From: MKSF01 sp037190225
GTDB lineage: Bacteria > Bacteroidota > Bacteroidia > Chitinophagales > Chitinophagaceae
Assembly: GCA_037190225.1 (NCBI GenBank)
Contig: JBBCJL010000001.1
Span: 186,001-250,000 of the forward strand
Direction of reading: 5' to 3'
DNA length: 64,000 nt
The notes under the pieces are model-generated. The model saw nothing but the letters and a program-made list of their open reading frames with translations, did no database searches and was not told where the DNA came from. Position 1 is the first letter of the stretch, and every line of letters begins with the position of its first letter. Shown piece by piece: positions 52,612 through 61,920 of the stretch. The translations under genes and the position numbers were made by a program.

Positions 52612-54456
52612 TTGAAACTATACAGCTATATCTCCTTTATCGTATCCATCCTGTTTTTTACGATGTCGCAAGGGTACGCGCAGCCTCTTGCACCTTCGAG
52701 TGACCAGAAGCCTGCCAGGATATTATACCTGGTGGACGTCAGCAGCAGCATGATGTACAACTGGCAGGGTACGGAGACACGTATGAAAACTGTGGGCCGC
52801 CTCCTGAACGACATCACGGACAGCCTGCTGTCCTATAATGACCGTATAGAATTCGGGTTGCGCCTGATAGGCTCGCAATATCCCGCGCAGCGGAAAGTAT
52901 GCACGGATACCCGGCTGGAAGTGCCTTTCGGCACCGTCAATGCCACTGAGATCATTAAAGGCAAGGTCAGCAACCTGAAGCCTTACGGCTTCACGCCCAT
53001 CGCCTATGCCCTGCAGCAGGCGGCCCTGTATGATTTTGTGAACAGCCAGGACTATAACTACAGCATCATCCTGATCACGGACGGGGGAGAAAGCTGTAAC
53101 GGCGATATCTGCGCGACCATGAAGGAAATGGTGGACAAAAAGATCAGCTTCAAGCCCTATATCCTGTCGCTTGTAAAAGACAGCCTGTTGTCCGGTCAGT
53201 ACGCCTGTATGGGTACGTATATCAATGTGCTGGAGCCAGGTGATTTCAATATAGCCATCCAGAAGATCATCAATGAGAACAAGACCAAGCTGCATATTCC
53301 TGAAACACGTCCGCCGGAAAAGAAGCCCATAGTGGTGAAGACGGATCCTCCTCCGCCCACTGTGATCAGGCCCAGGGTGGATACCCCGGCAAGCAGGCCG
53401 GTCAGCAGGCAGGAGACACCCGTAACGGTAAAGCCGGACACGCCCGCCAGGGTACAGGCCCCGGTTGTGGAAATGAAGGAAATGTACAGGCTGCCGTTCA
53501 GGCGGACGCCTAGAAAATATACCATTATACTGGCGGAGAATGCGCTTCCCAGGCCCAGGCCGGTATTTTTGAAAATGAATTTCCCGGCTCCTCCCGAAGA
53601 GCAGCCGCAGGCCAGCCGTCCCCCGGCACCGAAGGAAGCTGCCACCTCCAGGCCGACGCCTGTTTCCAGCGTTAAGATAGTGGAAACGCCGCCGCAGGAA
53701 ATGACCGTCACCAATGAGCTGACGCCTGCTGAAAAAACGCAGCTCCGTGTGCAGATCGTTACAAGGCAGGGAAAGCCTATCTATGCAGAGCCGCTTATGA
53801 CCATCACCAATGCCAGAACCAAGACCAAAAGGCAGGAAAGAAGGCTGGTGACCGCCGGCTCCAAGGCCATAAAGCCCATTGACATTGAAGCGGGGAATTA
53901 TACCCTGCAGATCGGCAATTCAAAGGATTATACACAGGAATTCACCATCGCGCCCAACCAGATGAATACGGTGACCATCGTGGTGAATCCCTCCTCCCTG
54001 GCTTTCCAGTACGAGCCTACCAGCACCCGCCCTGTCAAGGAGTACCGTGCCCTGGTCAGCGACAGGTTCTCCCAGCAAAGGAGCGTAACCGAGCAGCCAT
54101 GTGATACCAAATTGTTCTATGAGCCGGCTTCTTACCACGTGGAAGTGAATACCATGCCGCCTACCATGTACTTCCTGGACCTGGAGATGGGAGTGACCAA
54201 GGTGATCACGATACCGGAAAACGGTACGCTCAAGATCACTAACAGCGCGGCGATAGGAAGGGTAGAGCTGTATTACCAGCTGGGAGATGCCTATAAATTT
54301 TTCCATTATATGGTGATCAGCGGCAATCCTGCCGGCCAGGAGCTGGGACTGCTGCCCGGCGCCTACCAGGTGCGGTATATCAAGCCCGGCAGCACGCAGC
54401 AGGTGGTCGTTCCTTTCCGGATCATCAGCCTGAGAAATACCCCATTAGAGCTATAG
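52612..54456 (+). CDS. VWA-domain envelope protein (TTG start)
   Basis: 614 aa. The only start giving a signal peptide (KLYSYISFIVSILFFTMSQG) is TTG at 52612; no ATG lies between the preceding in-frame stop and it. VWA domain ~residues 36-220 with MIDAS Asp42-x-Ser44-x-Ser46 (LVDVSSSM), PYGFTPIAYAL and LITDGGESC. A Pro-rich, low-complexity linker (~230-370) follows, then C-terminal beta domains. Partner unknown; the histidine kinase gene starts 3 nt later. Confidence 0.85.
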   Translation: MKLYSYISFIVSILFFTMSQGYAQPLAPSSDQKPARILYLVDVSSSMMYNWQGTETRMKTVGRLLNDITDSLLSYNDRIEFGLRLIGSQYPAQRKVCTDTRLEVPFGTVNATEIIKGKVSNLKPYGFTPIAYALQQAALYDFVNSQDYNYSIILITDGGESCNGDICATMKEMVDKKISFKPYILSLVKDSLLSGQYACMGTYINVLEPGDFNIAIQKIINENKTKLHIPETRPPEKKPIVVKTDPPPPTVIRPRVDTPASRPVSRQETPVTVKPDTPARVQAPVVEMKEMYRLPFRRTPRKYTIILAENALPRPRPVFLKMNFPAPPEEQPQASRPPAPKEAATSRPTPVSSVKIVETPPQEMTVTNELTPAEKTQLRVQIVTRQGKPIYAEPLMTITNARTKTKRQERRLVTAGSKAIKPIDIEAGNYTLQIGNSKDYTQEFTIAPNQMNTVTIVVNPSSLAFQYEPTSTRPVKEYRALVSDRFSQQRSVTEQPCDTKLFYEPASYHVEVNTMPPTMYFLDLEMGVTKVITIPENGTLKITNSAAIGRVELYYQLGDAYKFFHYMVISGNPAGQELGLLPGAYQVRYIKPGSTQQVVVPFRIISLRNTPLEL

Positions 54457-54459
54457 GCC

Positions 54460-55434
54460 ATGAAAGTTACCAAACTGATCTATATATTCCTGCTGATCTA
54501 TATTATAGCGGCCCTCTTTTTCTGGGGACTGAGCCTGCACCAGCAGAATAACCGTATTTATCATTATGAGCGGACCTCCCTGATAGAGCACCGGGATACG
54601 TTCAGAAGCGAGGACGTATTTAAGAAGGAGCAGGATAAGGTCTATGACAGGTTCATCAGCAGGAATACGCAATACCTGGGAGAAGGATTGTTCTTCTGCC
54701 TGGTGATCCTGATCGCCGCTGTCATGGTGTACCGCTCCATCCAGAACAACTTCCGGCTCAGCGACCGGCAGAATAACTTCATGCTCTCCATCACGCACGA
54801 GCTGAAAAGCCCTATAGCGGCCGTAAAGCTGAACCTGGAGACCATCCAGCGCAGGAAGCTGGATGAGGATACGCAGGTGATGCTGATAGAGCGCTGCATC
54901 AATGAGACCAACCGGCTGAACGATCTGTGCAACAACCTGCTGCTGGCCTCCCAGATGGAAAGCAAGCATTTTACCGTTTCTATGGAAGAGGTAGACCTGC
55001 AGCCCATCCTGGAAGACAGCGTTAAGATCTTCATGCAGCGCAGCAGGCACCAGATACATACCGATCTGGAGCATGCCATGGTGCAGGCAGACCCCTTCCT
55101 GGTCAAGCTGATCATTAATAACCTGCTGGAAAATGCGGTCAAATATACCCTTCCCGGTACCCGGATCACCGTGACGCTTAAAGAAGAGGACGAGCAGGTG
55201 ATCTTTGCGGTCATAGATGAGGGCGGCGGCATAGCGGACGAGGAAAAGGAAAAGATCTTCGAGAAATTTTACCGCATAGGAAATGAAAACTCCCGCAAGA
55301 CCAAAGGCACCGGCCTGGGTCTCTACCTGGTATCGCAGATCGTGCATCTCAATAAGGGCAGCATTTCCGTAAGGGACAACCTGCCTTTCGGCTCCATATT
55401 TGAAGTGACCTTTCCCAGGGTGTCCCAATCCTGA
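54460..55434 (+). CDS. Sensor histidine kinase
   Basis: 324 aa: helix 1 (YIFLLIYIIAALFFWGLSL), short periplasmic loop of ~50 residues, helix 2 (GLFFCLVILIAAVMVY), HisKA with the phospho-acceptor His113 (FMLSITHELKSPI), N box LLENAVKYT, G boxes DEGGGIADE and GTGLGLYLV. No response regulator is adjacent. The tight link (3-nt gap) to the VWA gene suggests the VWA protein is its periplasmic partner or output. Confidence 0.92.
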   Translation: MKVTKLIYIFLLIYIIAALFFWGLSLHQQNNRIYHYERTSLIEHRDTFRSEDVFKKEQDKVYDRFISRNTQYLGEGLFFCLVILIAAVMVYRSIQNNFRLSDRQNNFMLSITHELKSPIAAVKLNLETIQRRKLDEDTQVMLIERCINETNRLNDLCNNLLLASQMESKHFTVSMEEVDLQPILEDSVKIFMQRSRHQIHTDLEHAMVQADPFLVKLIINNLLENAVKYTLPGTRITVTLKEEDEQVIFAVIDEGGGIADEEKEKIFEKFYRIGNENSRKTKGTGLGLYLVSQIVHLNKGSISVRDNLPFGSIFEVTFPRVSQS

Positions 55435-55457
55435 TCTTCTATTCTTTAAATTATAGT

Positions 55458-55497
55458 TAATTCGTTTAGTTCTGAATATTCAGAACTAAACGAATTA
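55458..55497. promoter_or_regulatory. 40-bp perfect palindrome, probable operator
   Basis: Perfect two-fold symmetric sequence; each arm reads TAATTCGTTTAGTTCTGAAT. It directly abuts the -7 box TAATTTTG at 55498-55505 and covers the -33 region of the regulator gene, so a bound protein would block transcription. It suits a homodimeric MarR-type repressor, most simply the product of the next gene. Confidence 0.75.
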
Positions 55498-55510
55498 TAA
55501 TTTTGCACCC

Positions 55511-55990
55511 ATGATTGAAATAATGAACATGGAACGGTATCGTGAAGAGATAGAGCGCCTGAGCACCACTTTCAGTGAAAAGGATGGTATGCCACCCGTA
55601 TGCGGCAGGATCATCAACTATCTTTTCCTGAAGCCTGATGCGGAAGCTACATTTGAGGAGCTGATCACTTATTTCCAGGTAAGTAAAAGTGCAGTGTCCA
55701 ACGCTCTTAAAATGCTGGAGCAGCGTGGCGTGGTGATTTCCAAAACACGATACGGGCAGCGCAAGAGATATTTCAGCATCAATGTGAACATTGATGATAT
55801 CCTTAACGTCATATCGGAAAAGCACATCCAGATGAAAGGATACGTACATGAGATCATACAGCTCCGGTCGTCTGATACCGAAGTGGATAAGAACCTGCGG
55901 AACGTTTTGAAGCTGATCAACCTGATCAATGAAAAATATCCCCAGATCATAGCAGAATTCCGTAACCAGCTTAATAACGAAAATCAATAA
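55511..55990 (+). CDS. MarR/GbsR-type transcriptional regulator
   Basis: 159 aa with a winged helix (ATFEELITYFQVSKSAVSNALKMLEQRGVV, quoted in part; wing KTRYGQRKRYFS), N- and C-terminal dimerisation helices. The -7 box ends 5 nt before the first ATG, so either the mRNA is nearly leaderless or a later ATG (55523 or 55529) is used. It heads an operon with TolC-like, adaptor and RND-permease genes and is predicted to repress them through the palindrome; the ligand is unknown. Confidence 0.88.
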   Translation: MIEIMNMERYREEIERLSTTFSEKDGMPPVCGRIINYLFLKPDAEATFEELITYFQVSKSAVSNALKMLEQRGVVISKTRYGQRKRYFSINVNIDDILNVISEKHIQMKGYVHEIIQLRSSDTEVDKNLRNVLKLINLINEKYPQIIAEFRNQLNNENQ

Positions 55991-56006
55991 TTCACATCCC
56001 TCATAT

Positions 56007-57380
56007 ATGCAACACAGATACAAAATATTTCTCTGCATTGGCTTAAGTGCATGGATATATAATAATGTGGCCACGGCACAGGAGCAGACACCGGCAGCCG
56101 CCCGGAATATTACGCTGAAGGAAGCCATCAATTACGGTCTTGAACACCATCCGACCGTACGTATTTTCAGGCTCCAGACCCTGCAGGCCAAACAGGTAGC
56201 CAAAGAACAGCTGTCCAACTACCTGCCCCAGGTGAACCTGTCTTCCACGCTCGATTATAATATCGAATTACAGAAAACGGTCATTCCTGAAGGAACCTTC
56301 GGACCGGGAACTCCCAAGCAGATCGTTGCTTTCGGGCAGAAGTACAACGCCTCACTGGCAGGACAGGCAGATCAGCAGATCTTCAATATGTCGCTGATCA
56401 GCGGACTGCAGGCGAACAAGCCGAACAATGAGCTGGCCCGCCTTTCCGAAGAAGAGAACAGGCAGGAGATCATCTATAATATCAGCAATGCCTATTTCCA
56501 GATCATCACCATCAAAAAGCAGCTGGACCTGCTGTACGCCAATAAGGAGCGTTTTGAAAAGATCATGCGCGTCACCAGCCTGCAGTCAGACCTGGGCGTG
56601 GCCAAAAAGGTGGATGTCAAGCAAGTGCAGGTAAATCTGAACAATGTTACGACACAGATCACCAACCTGGAAAATAACCTGTCCTTGGCTGAGAACCAGC
56701 TGAAGAACCATATGGGGCTTCCCGTGGATGCTCAGGTAGAAATACAGGATTTTGATACCTGGACAGAAAAGGCGGAAGTGCATTTTCAGCCGCAGCTGTT
56801 CAATTACCAGAATACCTACAGCTTCCTGAAGCAGGAAAAGCAGCTCGAATTGCTGTCTATCAACAAGCGCAGGCTGCGGAACGGTATTTTCCCCGTAATT
56901 TCCGCATATGCGCAGTACGGCTACCTGGGATTCGGCAACAGCCTGGAAAGCGTTTACAACCCGCTGCTGGATTTCTCCAAGGTAGGACTGAAATTATCCT
57001 GGTCGCTCTTTACGGGACTGAGGAGAGATGCACAGTACAAGCAGGCATCGCTGGATTATGATATCGCGAGGATCAACCTGTCCTTTAACGAGCAGATCGC
57101 GGGGCTGCAGTTCCAGAATGCCAAGCTGAAGCTCTCCAATGCCAATTCCACGATCAGCCTGAACAGGCAGAATATGGAGCTGGCGAGGGAAGTGTTTGAT
57201 AATACGACCCTGCAGTATAATGAAGGTGTGGCATCGCTGGCTGAGCTGCTGAACGCGGAGCTTTCCTTCAGGGAGGCCCAGAACAACTATATCAACGCGC
57301 TTGTAGAATATTACAGGGCAGACCTGGATGTACAGAAAAGCAATAATACACTTACCGAATTCTATAATAACTTAAAATAA
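56007..57380 (+). CDS. TolC-family outer-membrane efflux protein
   Basis: 457-aa trimeric outer-membrane channel. Signal peptide (IFLCIGLSAWIYNNVATAQ), two OEP repeats of long helices and barrel strands (ITLKEAINYGLEHHPTVRIF; AYFQIITIKKQLDLLYANKE; NTTLQYNEGVASLAELLNAE). Forms the exit duct for the RND pump encoded downstream. Confidence 0.93.
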   Translation: MQHRYKIFLCIGLSAWIYNNVATAQEQTPAAARNITLKEAINYGLEHHPTVRIFRLQTLQAKQVAKEQLSNYLPQVNLSSTLDYNIELQKTVIPEGTFGPGTPKQIVAFGQKYNASLAGQADQQIFNMSLISGLQANKPNNELARLSEEENRQEIIYNISNAYFQIITIKKQLDLLYANKERFEKIMRVTSLQSDLGVAKKVDVKQVQVNLNNVTTQITNLENNLSLAENQLKNHMGLPVDAQVEIQDFDTWTEKAEVHFQPQLFNYQNTYSFLKQEKQLELLSINKRRLRNGIFPVISAYAQYGYLGFGNSLESVYNPLLDFSKVGLKLSWSLFTGLRRDAQYKQASLDYDIARINLSFNEQIAGLQFQNAKLKLSNANSTISLNRQNMELAREVFDNTTLQYNEGVASLAELLNAELSFREAQNNYINALVEYYRADLDVQKSNNTLTEFYNNLK

Positions 57381-57411
57381 TCCATCAATCACAACGTCAA
57401 TATAACACATA

Positions 57412-58485
57412 ATGAAAAAGATAATTATTGCTATCATACTTATAGTATTAGTTGCATTAATGGGCTGGAAACTCATGTCCAATAAAAAGAAAATAGATGC
57501 AGCTAAAGAGTCTGTGACGACCACTGATGTGGCAATACCTGTGAATGTGGCCACCGCTGCCTACGAAACGGTAAGCGGTGCGTTGACCAAGACCGGCAAG
57601 CTGGTAGCCAATAAGGAGGCAAGCATTACCGCGCTTACCGGCGGTAAGCTGGTCAGCCTGAACTTTGCGCTGGGCAGCATGGTCAGCCAGGGCGCGGTGC
57701 TGGCACAGGTGGACAGCAGGACCTATGAGCTGAACCTGGCCCAGGCAAAATTATCCAGGGATAAGGCAGAGCAGGACTTCAACAGGTTCAAGCGCCTGCT
57801 GGAAGGGGAAGCGACTACGGAAAGCACTTTCCAGGATGTAAAGCTGAGCTATGAGAACGCCCGCAACCAGATCTCTATCCTGGAGAAGCAGATCGCCGAT
57901 ACCCGTATCAAGGCGCCTATATCCGGACAGGTGGTAGCCAAAAATATCGAGAACGGAGAATTTGTAAGCACCGGTATGTCTATCGGTAAGATCGTGGACC
58001 TTTCCCGTCTTAAGGCAAAGGTAATGGTGAGCGAGGCCGATGTGTATATGTTGAAGCTGAACCAATCCGTAAGCGTTACTACCGATATTTATCCTAATCA
58101 GGTCTTTGAAGGTAAGATCACCTTCATATCCGGGCAGGGCGATGCTGCCTTCAATTACGAGATAGAGATCACGCTGGAGAACAATAAGAAAAATGCTCCG
58201 CTGAAAGCAGGGACCTTCGCGTATGTCAATTTCAACCAGTCTGCTGACCAGAAAGGTCTTATCATTCCGAGAAGCGCGCTGGTAGAAAGCCTGCAGAACC
58301 CTTATGTATATGTGGTAAAAGGTGATGTGCTTGAAAAACGTACCGTAGTGATAGGGAAAGACCTGGGTAATAAATTGCTGATAGAAAGCGGTATTCAGGA
58401 AGGCGAGGAAGTGGTGACCAGCGGCCTGGTGAATGTAAGGGAAGGATCGAAGATCAATCCTATCAGGCCGGAAGCAAAAAAGTAA
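57412..58485 (+). CDS. RND efflux periplasmic adaptor (HlyD/MFP type)
   Basis: 357 aa with an N-terminal anchor (IIIAIILIVLVALMGWKLMS), lipoyl-like halves (ITALTGGKLVSLNFALGSMV; IKAPISGQVVAKNIENGEFV), a coiled-coil hairpin (~100-150) and a C-terminal membrane-proximal domain (GLIIPRSALVESLQNPYVYV). Bridges the permease and TolC-like channel. 31 nt after the TolC gene. Confidence 0.93.
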   Translation: MKKIIIAIILIVLVALMGWKLMSNKKKIDAAKESVTTTDVAIPVNVATAAYETVSGALTKTGKLVANKEASITALTGGKLVSLNFALGSMVSQGAVLAQVDSRTYELNLAQAKLSRDKAEQDFNRFKRLLEGEATTESTFQDVKLSYENARNQISILEKQIADTRIKAPISGQVVAKNIENGEFVSTGMSIGKIVDLSRLKAKVMVSEADVYMLKLNQSVSVTTDIYPNQVFEGKITFISGQGDAAFNYEIEITLENNKKNAPLKAGTFAYVNFNQSADQKGLIIPRSALVESLQNPYVYVVKGDVLEKRTVVIGKDLGNKLLIESGIQEGEEVVTSGLVNVREGSKINPIRPEAKK

Positions 58486-58532
58486 GCGTAATAATCAGTA
58501 ATCACATTCCAGGAAATTCTTAAAAAACAACA

Positions 58533-61500
58533 ATGAAAAAATTAACAGAATTAGCCATAAACAGGCCGTTGCTGATAACGGTGCTCTTTACGGTGTTGAT
58601 ACTTTTCGGGATTATCGGTTATAACAGCCTGAACTATAACCTGCTTCCAAAATTCAATGCCAATGTAGTGACTGTTATCACCACCTATGTAGGCGCATCT
58701 GCAGAAGAGGTGGAAAATACGGTTACCAAAAATATAGAAGAAGCGGTGTCCTCTATCGAAGGTGTGGATAAGATCATTTCCACCTCGATGGAAAACGTGT
58801 CCATGGTGACCGTTCAGTTGCTGAACGGGGTGGATGTGGACCTTGCCCTTAATGACGCGCAGCGCAAGATCAATCAGATAGCTTCCAAGCTGCCTGATGA
58901 TATTGATGATCCTATCCTGAATAAATTCTCTTCGGATGACGTGCCGGTGATCCGTATGGGCGCTACCGCGAAAGTGGACGATAAGACCCTGTACGACCTC
59001 CTGGACCTGCAGATCAAGCCGCAGCTGGCCAACATCATCGGTGTCGGACAGATCAACCTGATCGGTGGCAATGAGCGCCAGATCACCGTCAATCTTAACA
59101 GGGATAAGCTGGAGGCCTTCGGTCTTACGCCTACCCAGGTGATCGGCATCGTAAATGCGTCAAGCCTCTCTACTCCTGCCGGTAATATCAAATCGCCGGA
59201 AAGTGAGTATTCCATTAAATTCGATTCCAAGTTCAACAATGCCGATGACCTCAGGAATATGCCCATAGTGCGGTACAGCAACGGCGGGCAGATCCTGCTG
59301 AGAGATATAGCAGAAGTGCTGGACGGGCAGAAAGAGGTGACCACGATCAACCATATCAACGGGCAGCCCTCCATCGGTATCCAGATATTAAAGCAGTCGG
59401 ATGCGAATGCGGTTAAGGTAAGTGAGCTGGTAAAGGCCAGGCTGGAAGTCATCAAGCAGCAGTTCAAGAACATCGACCTGAACTTTACCATCGCTTCCGA
59501 CCAGGCTATCTATACGAAAAGTTCCGCCAATGCGGTGGTATTTGATATCGGCCTGGCCATTGTGATCGTATCGCTGATCATGCTGTTCTTCCTGCACAGC
59601 CTGAGGAGCTCTATGTTCGTGCTGGTATCCCTGCCGGCCTCTATGATCCCTACATTCCTGGCCATGTATATCTTCGGGTTCTCCCTTAACCTGATGACGC
59701 TGATGGCGCTTTCGCTGGTGGTAGGGGTACTGGTGGATGACTCTATCGTGATCCTGGAGAATATCATGCGGCATATGGAGATGGGCAAGAACAAGCGCCA
59801 GGCTACCATTGACGGGCGTTCCGAGATCGGGTTTACGGCGCTGGCCATTACCCTTGTGGACGTGGTCGTATTCCTGCCTATGGCCCTTGTGCAGGGTATG
59901 ATAGGCAATATATTGAGGGAATTCGCGCTGGTGATCGTAGTATCGGTGCTGATGTCCCTGCTGGTATGTTTTACCATCACGCCTTTGCTGACCTCCCGCT
60001 GGGGCAAGCTGACCCACCTGAATCCCAATACCTGGTGGGGTAAGCTGAACATCAAGTTCGAGGAATTCATCACCTTCATGCGGGACGGCTATACCTCGAT
60101 ACTTTCCTGGGTGCTGGATCATAAACGTTACCTATTCGGCTTTATCATCCTTTTATTCTTCGGAACAGGCCTGCTGATGTCAAAAGGCTTTATAGGCTTC
60201 TCCTTTATGACCCAGGCCGACCAGGGCGAGTTCATCATCAGTATGGAAACGGACCAGAACACTTCCCTGCAAAGGACCAACGCCATATCGCAGGAAGCTG
60301 AAAAGCTGCTGATGGCGCACCCGGAAGTGATCAATGTCTTTACCAATGTGGGTGTTTCCAATACGGGTCTGGGATCTGCCAACCAGTCCAACTATGCAGA
60401 GATCAGTGTGAAGATCGTACCCAAGAAAGAAAGACCGATGTCTGTAGAGGCTTTCTCCGAGACCGTAAGGCAGGAGATCAACAAGATACCGGGCGTGAAG
60501 GTGACCATCAAGAAAGCGGATATCACCGGTAACTCCGGACAGGCGCCCGTACAGTTTATCGTGAAAGGCAATGACCGGATACTGAACAGGGAGATCGCTA
60601 CCAAAATCATGGACATTACCAAAAATACTGCGGGTACCGTTGACGTGGAATTCTCCACTGATGATCCGAAGCCGCAGATAGATGTAAGGCTGGACAGGGA
60701 GAAAATGCTGATGTTCGGGCTGAATGCCCAGCAGGTGGGCGCAGCTATCGGGGGCTCTTTCTCCGGGAGCGACCAGGCCAAATACACCTATCAGGGCAAT
60801 GAATATGATATCAAGATCAAGAGTGACGATTATAACAGGAAAAGCCTGAACGATGTGAAGCGGCTGACCTTTACCAATGCGCAGGGACAGAACTTTGAGC
60901 TGCAGCAGTTTGCCGATGTCAGGGAGATCCTGGGCGAGACCAAGCTGGAAAGGAAGGACAGGCTGCCGTCCATAGCGGTGAATGCCTATGTCGTGGGCCG
61001 TTCAGTGGGTACCGTGGGCGCTGAGATCCAGAAGGCCTACCAGGACCTGAAGCTGGACCAGGACCCCAGGTACCAGATACAGCCTGCCGGTATGCTGGAA
61101 ATGCAGGGAGATGCCTTCTCCAGCCTGCTGATGGCGCTGGGTGTAGGCTTCCTGCTGGTGTACCTTATCATGGTGGCGCTGTATGAGAATGCGGTCTATC
61201 CTTTCGTGGTGCTCTTCGCATTGCCTACCGCTACTACTGGCGCTTTCCTGGCGCTGGCGCTCTCTATGAAGGAGCTGACCATCTTTGCTATGATCGGTCT
61301 GATCATGCTGATGGGTCTGGTAGCCAAGAACGGTATCCTGCTCGTGGACTTTACCAACCAGAGGAAAGCGGAAGGAGCCAGCCTGAAAGAGGCCCTGATA
61401 GATGCCGGAAGGGAGCGTTTCCGCCCTATCCTGATGACAACGATAGCGATGATATTCGGTATGATGCCTATCGCGCTGGCATCCGGTGATGGTGCCGAGG

Positions 61501-61691
61501 TAAAGAACGGTATGGCCTGGGTGATCATAGGCGGTCTGACCTCCTCGCTCCTCCTGACGCTTGTGCTGGTACCGTCTGTATATATGATCATAGAGAAGAT
61601 ACTGATACGTTTCAGGAAAAGAAAATATAAGAAGATGAGAAAAGAGATCGTGGAAAGACAACAGGAACAATTATATCATCAGCAATCTTAA
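58533..61691 (+). CDS. RND efflux permease (AcrB/HAE1 family)
   Basis: 1052-aa proton-driven inner-membrane pump. Twelve helices with two large periplasmic loops; N-terminal AINRPLLITVLFTVLILFGI; proton-relay helix VVGVLVDDSIVILENIMRHM (Asp-Asp), porter loop segments, and GLVAKNGILLVDFTNQRK in helix 10-11. The motif set fits hydrophobic/amphiphilic efflux of drugs or bile-like compounds; the substrate cannot be told. Terminator follows directly. Confidence 0.96.
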   Translation: MKKLTELAINRPLLITVLFTVLILFGIIGYNSLNYNLLPKFNANVVTVITTYVGASAEEVENTVTKNIEEAVSSIEGVDKIISTSMENVSMVTVQLLNGVDVDLALNDAQRKINQIASKLPDDIDDPILNKFSSDDVPVIRMGATAKVDDKTLYDLLDLQIKPQLANIIGVGQINLIGGNERQITVNLNRDKLEAFGLTPTQVIGIVNASSLSTPAGNIKSPESEYSIKFDSKFNNADDLRNMPIVRYSNGGQILLRDIAEVLDGQKEVTTINHINGQPSIGIQILKQSDANAVKVSELVKARLEVIKQQFKNIDLNFTIASDQAIYTKSSANAVVFDIGLAIVIVSLIMLFFLHSLRSSMFVLVSLPASMIPTFLAMYIFGFSLNLMTLMALSLVVGVLVDDSIVILENIMRHMEMGKNKRQATIDGRSEIGFTALAITLVDVVVFLPMALVQGMIGNILREFALVIVVSVLMSLLVCFTITPLLTSRWGKLTHLNPNTWWGKLNIKFEEFITFMRDGYTSILSWVLDHKRYLFGFIILLFFGTGLLMSKGFIGFSFMTQADQGEFIISMETDQNTSLQRTNAISQEAEKLLMAHPEVINVFTNVGVSNTGLGSANQSNYAEISVKIVPKKERPMSVEAFSETVRQEINKIPGVKVTIKKADITGNSGQAPVQFIVKGNDRILNREIATKIMDITKNTAGTVDVEFSTDDPKPQIDVRLDREKMLMFGLNAQQVGAAIGGSFSGSDQAKYTYQGNEYDIKIKSDDYNRKSLNDVKRLTFTNAQGQNFELQQFADVREILGETKLERKDRLPSIAVNAYVVGRSVGTVGAEIQKAYQDLKLDQDPRYQIQPAGMLEMQGDAFSSLLMALGVGFLLVYLIMVALYENAVYPFVVLFALPTATTGAFLALALSMKELTIFAMIGLIMLMGLVAKNGILLVDFTNQRKAEGASLKEALIDAGRERFRPILMTTIAMIFGMMPIALASGDGAEVKNGMAWVIIGGLTSSLLLTLVLVPSVYMIIEKILIRFRKRKYKKMRKEIVERQQEQLYHQQS

Positions 61692-61694
61692 ATG

Positions 61695-61722
61695 AACGGC
61701 TGCCTCCGGGCGGCCGTTTTTT
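61695..61722 (+). terminator. Intrinsic terminator after the RND operon
   Basis: AACGGCTGCC/GGCGGCCGTT stem (one wobble), TCCG loop, six T; begins 3 nt after the permease stop. Confidence 0.9.
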
Positions 61723-61864
61723 ATTTCCGGGCTGCTGATTTTATGAGGTATGAGCTGTGATAACGGAGGCCTGCAGCATAAGGTTCAGGATAGTGGAAAT
61801 AGCTCCCGGTACCGGGCAAATGCTGCGATGTGATCAGTGGCTGTGCCGGCTTGATGTATTGTAA

Positions 61865-61903
61865 TGCAACAGCCCCTGTAAGAATATTACAGGGGCTGTT
61901 GCA
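61865..61903 (-). terminator. Terminator of the minus-strand membrane protein gene
   Basis: Perfect 17-bp stem TGCAACAGCCCCTGTAA with its complement and a GAATA loop, 17 nt beyond the stop of the leftward gene. Confidence 0.8.
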
Positions 61904-61920
61904 TAGCTGCAGGTATATTT

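Noticed and set aside
59388..60122. Long minus-strand ORF inside the RND permease gene
   Set aside because: Antisense shadow of a strongly conserved gene with no recognisable domain; same for 61002-61670, 32741-33646, 22188-22874 and 3957-4742.
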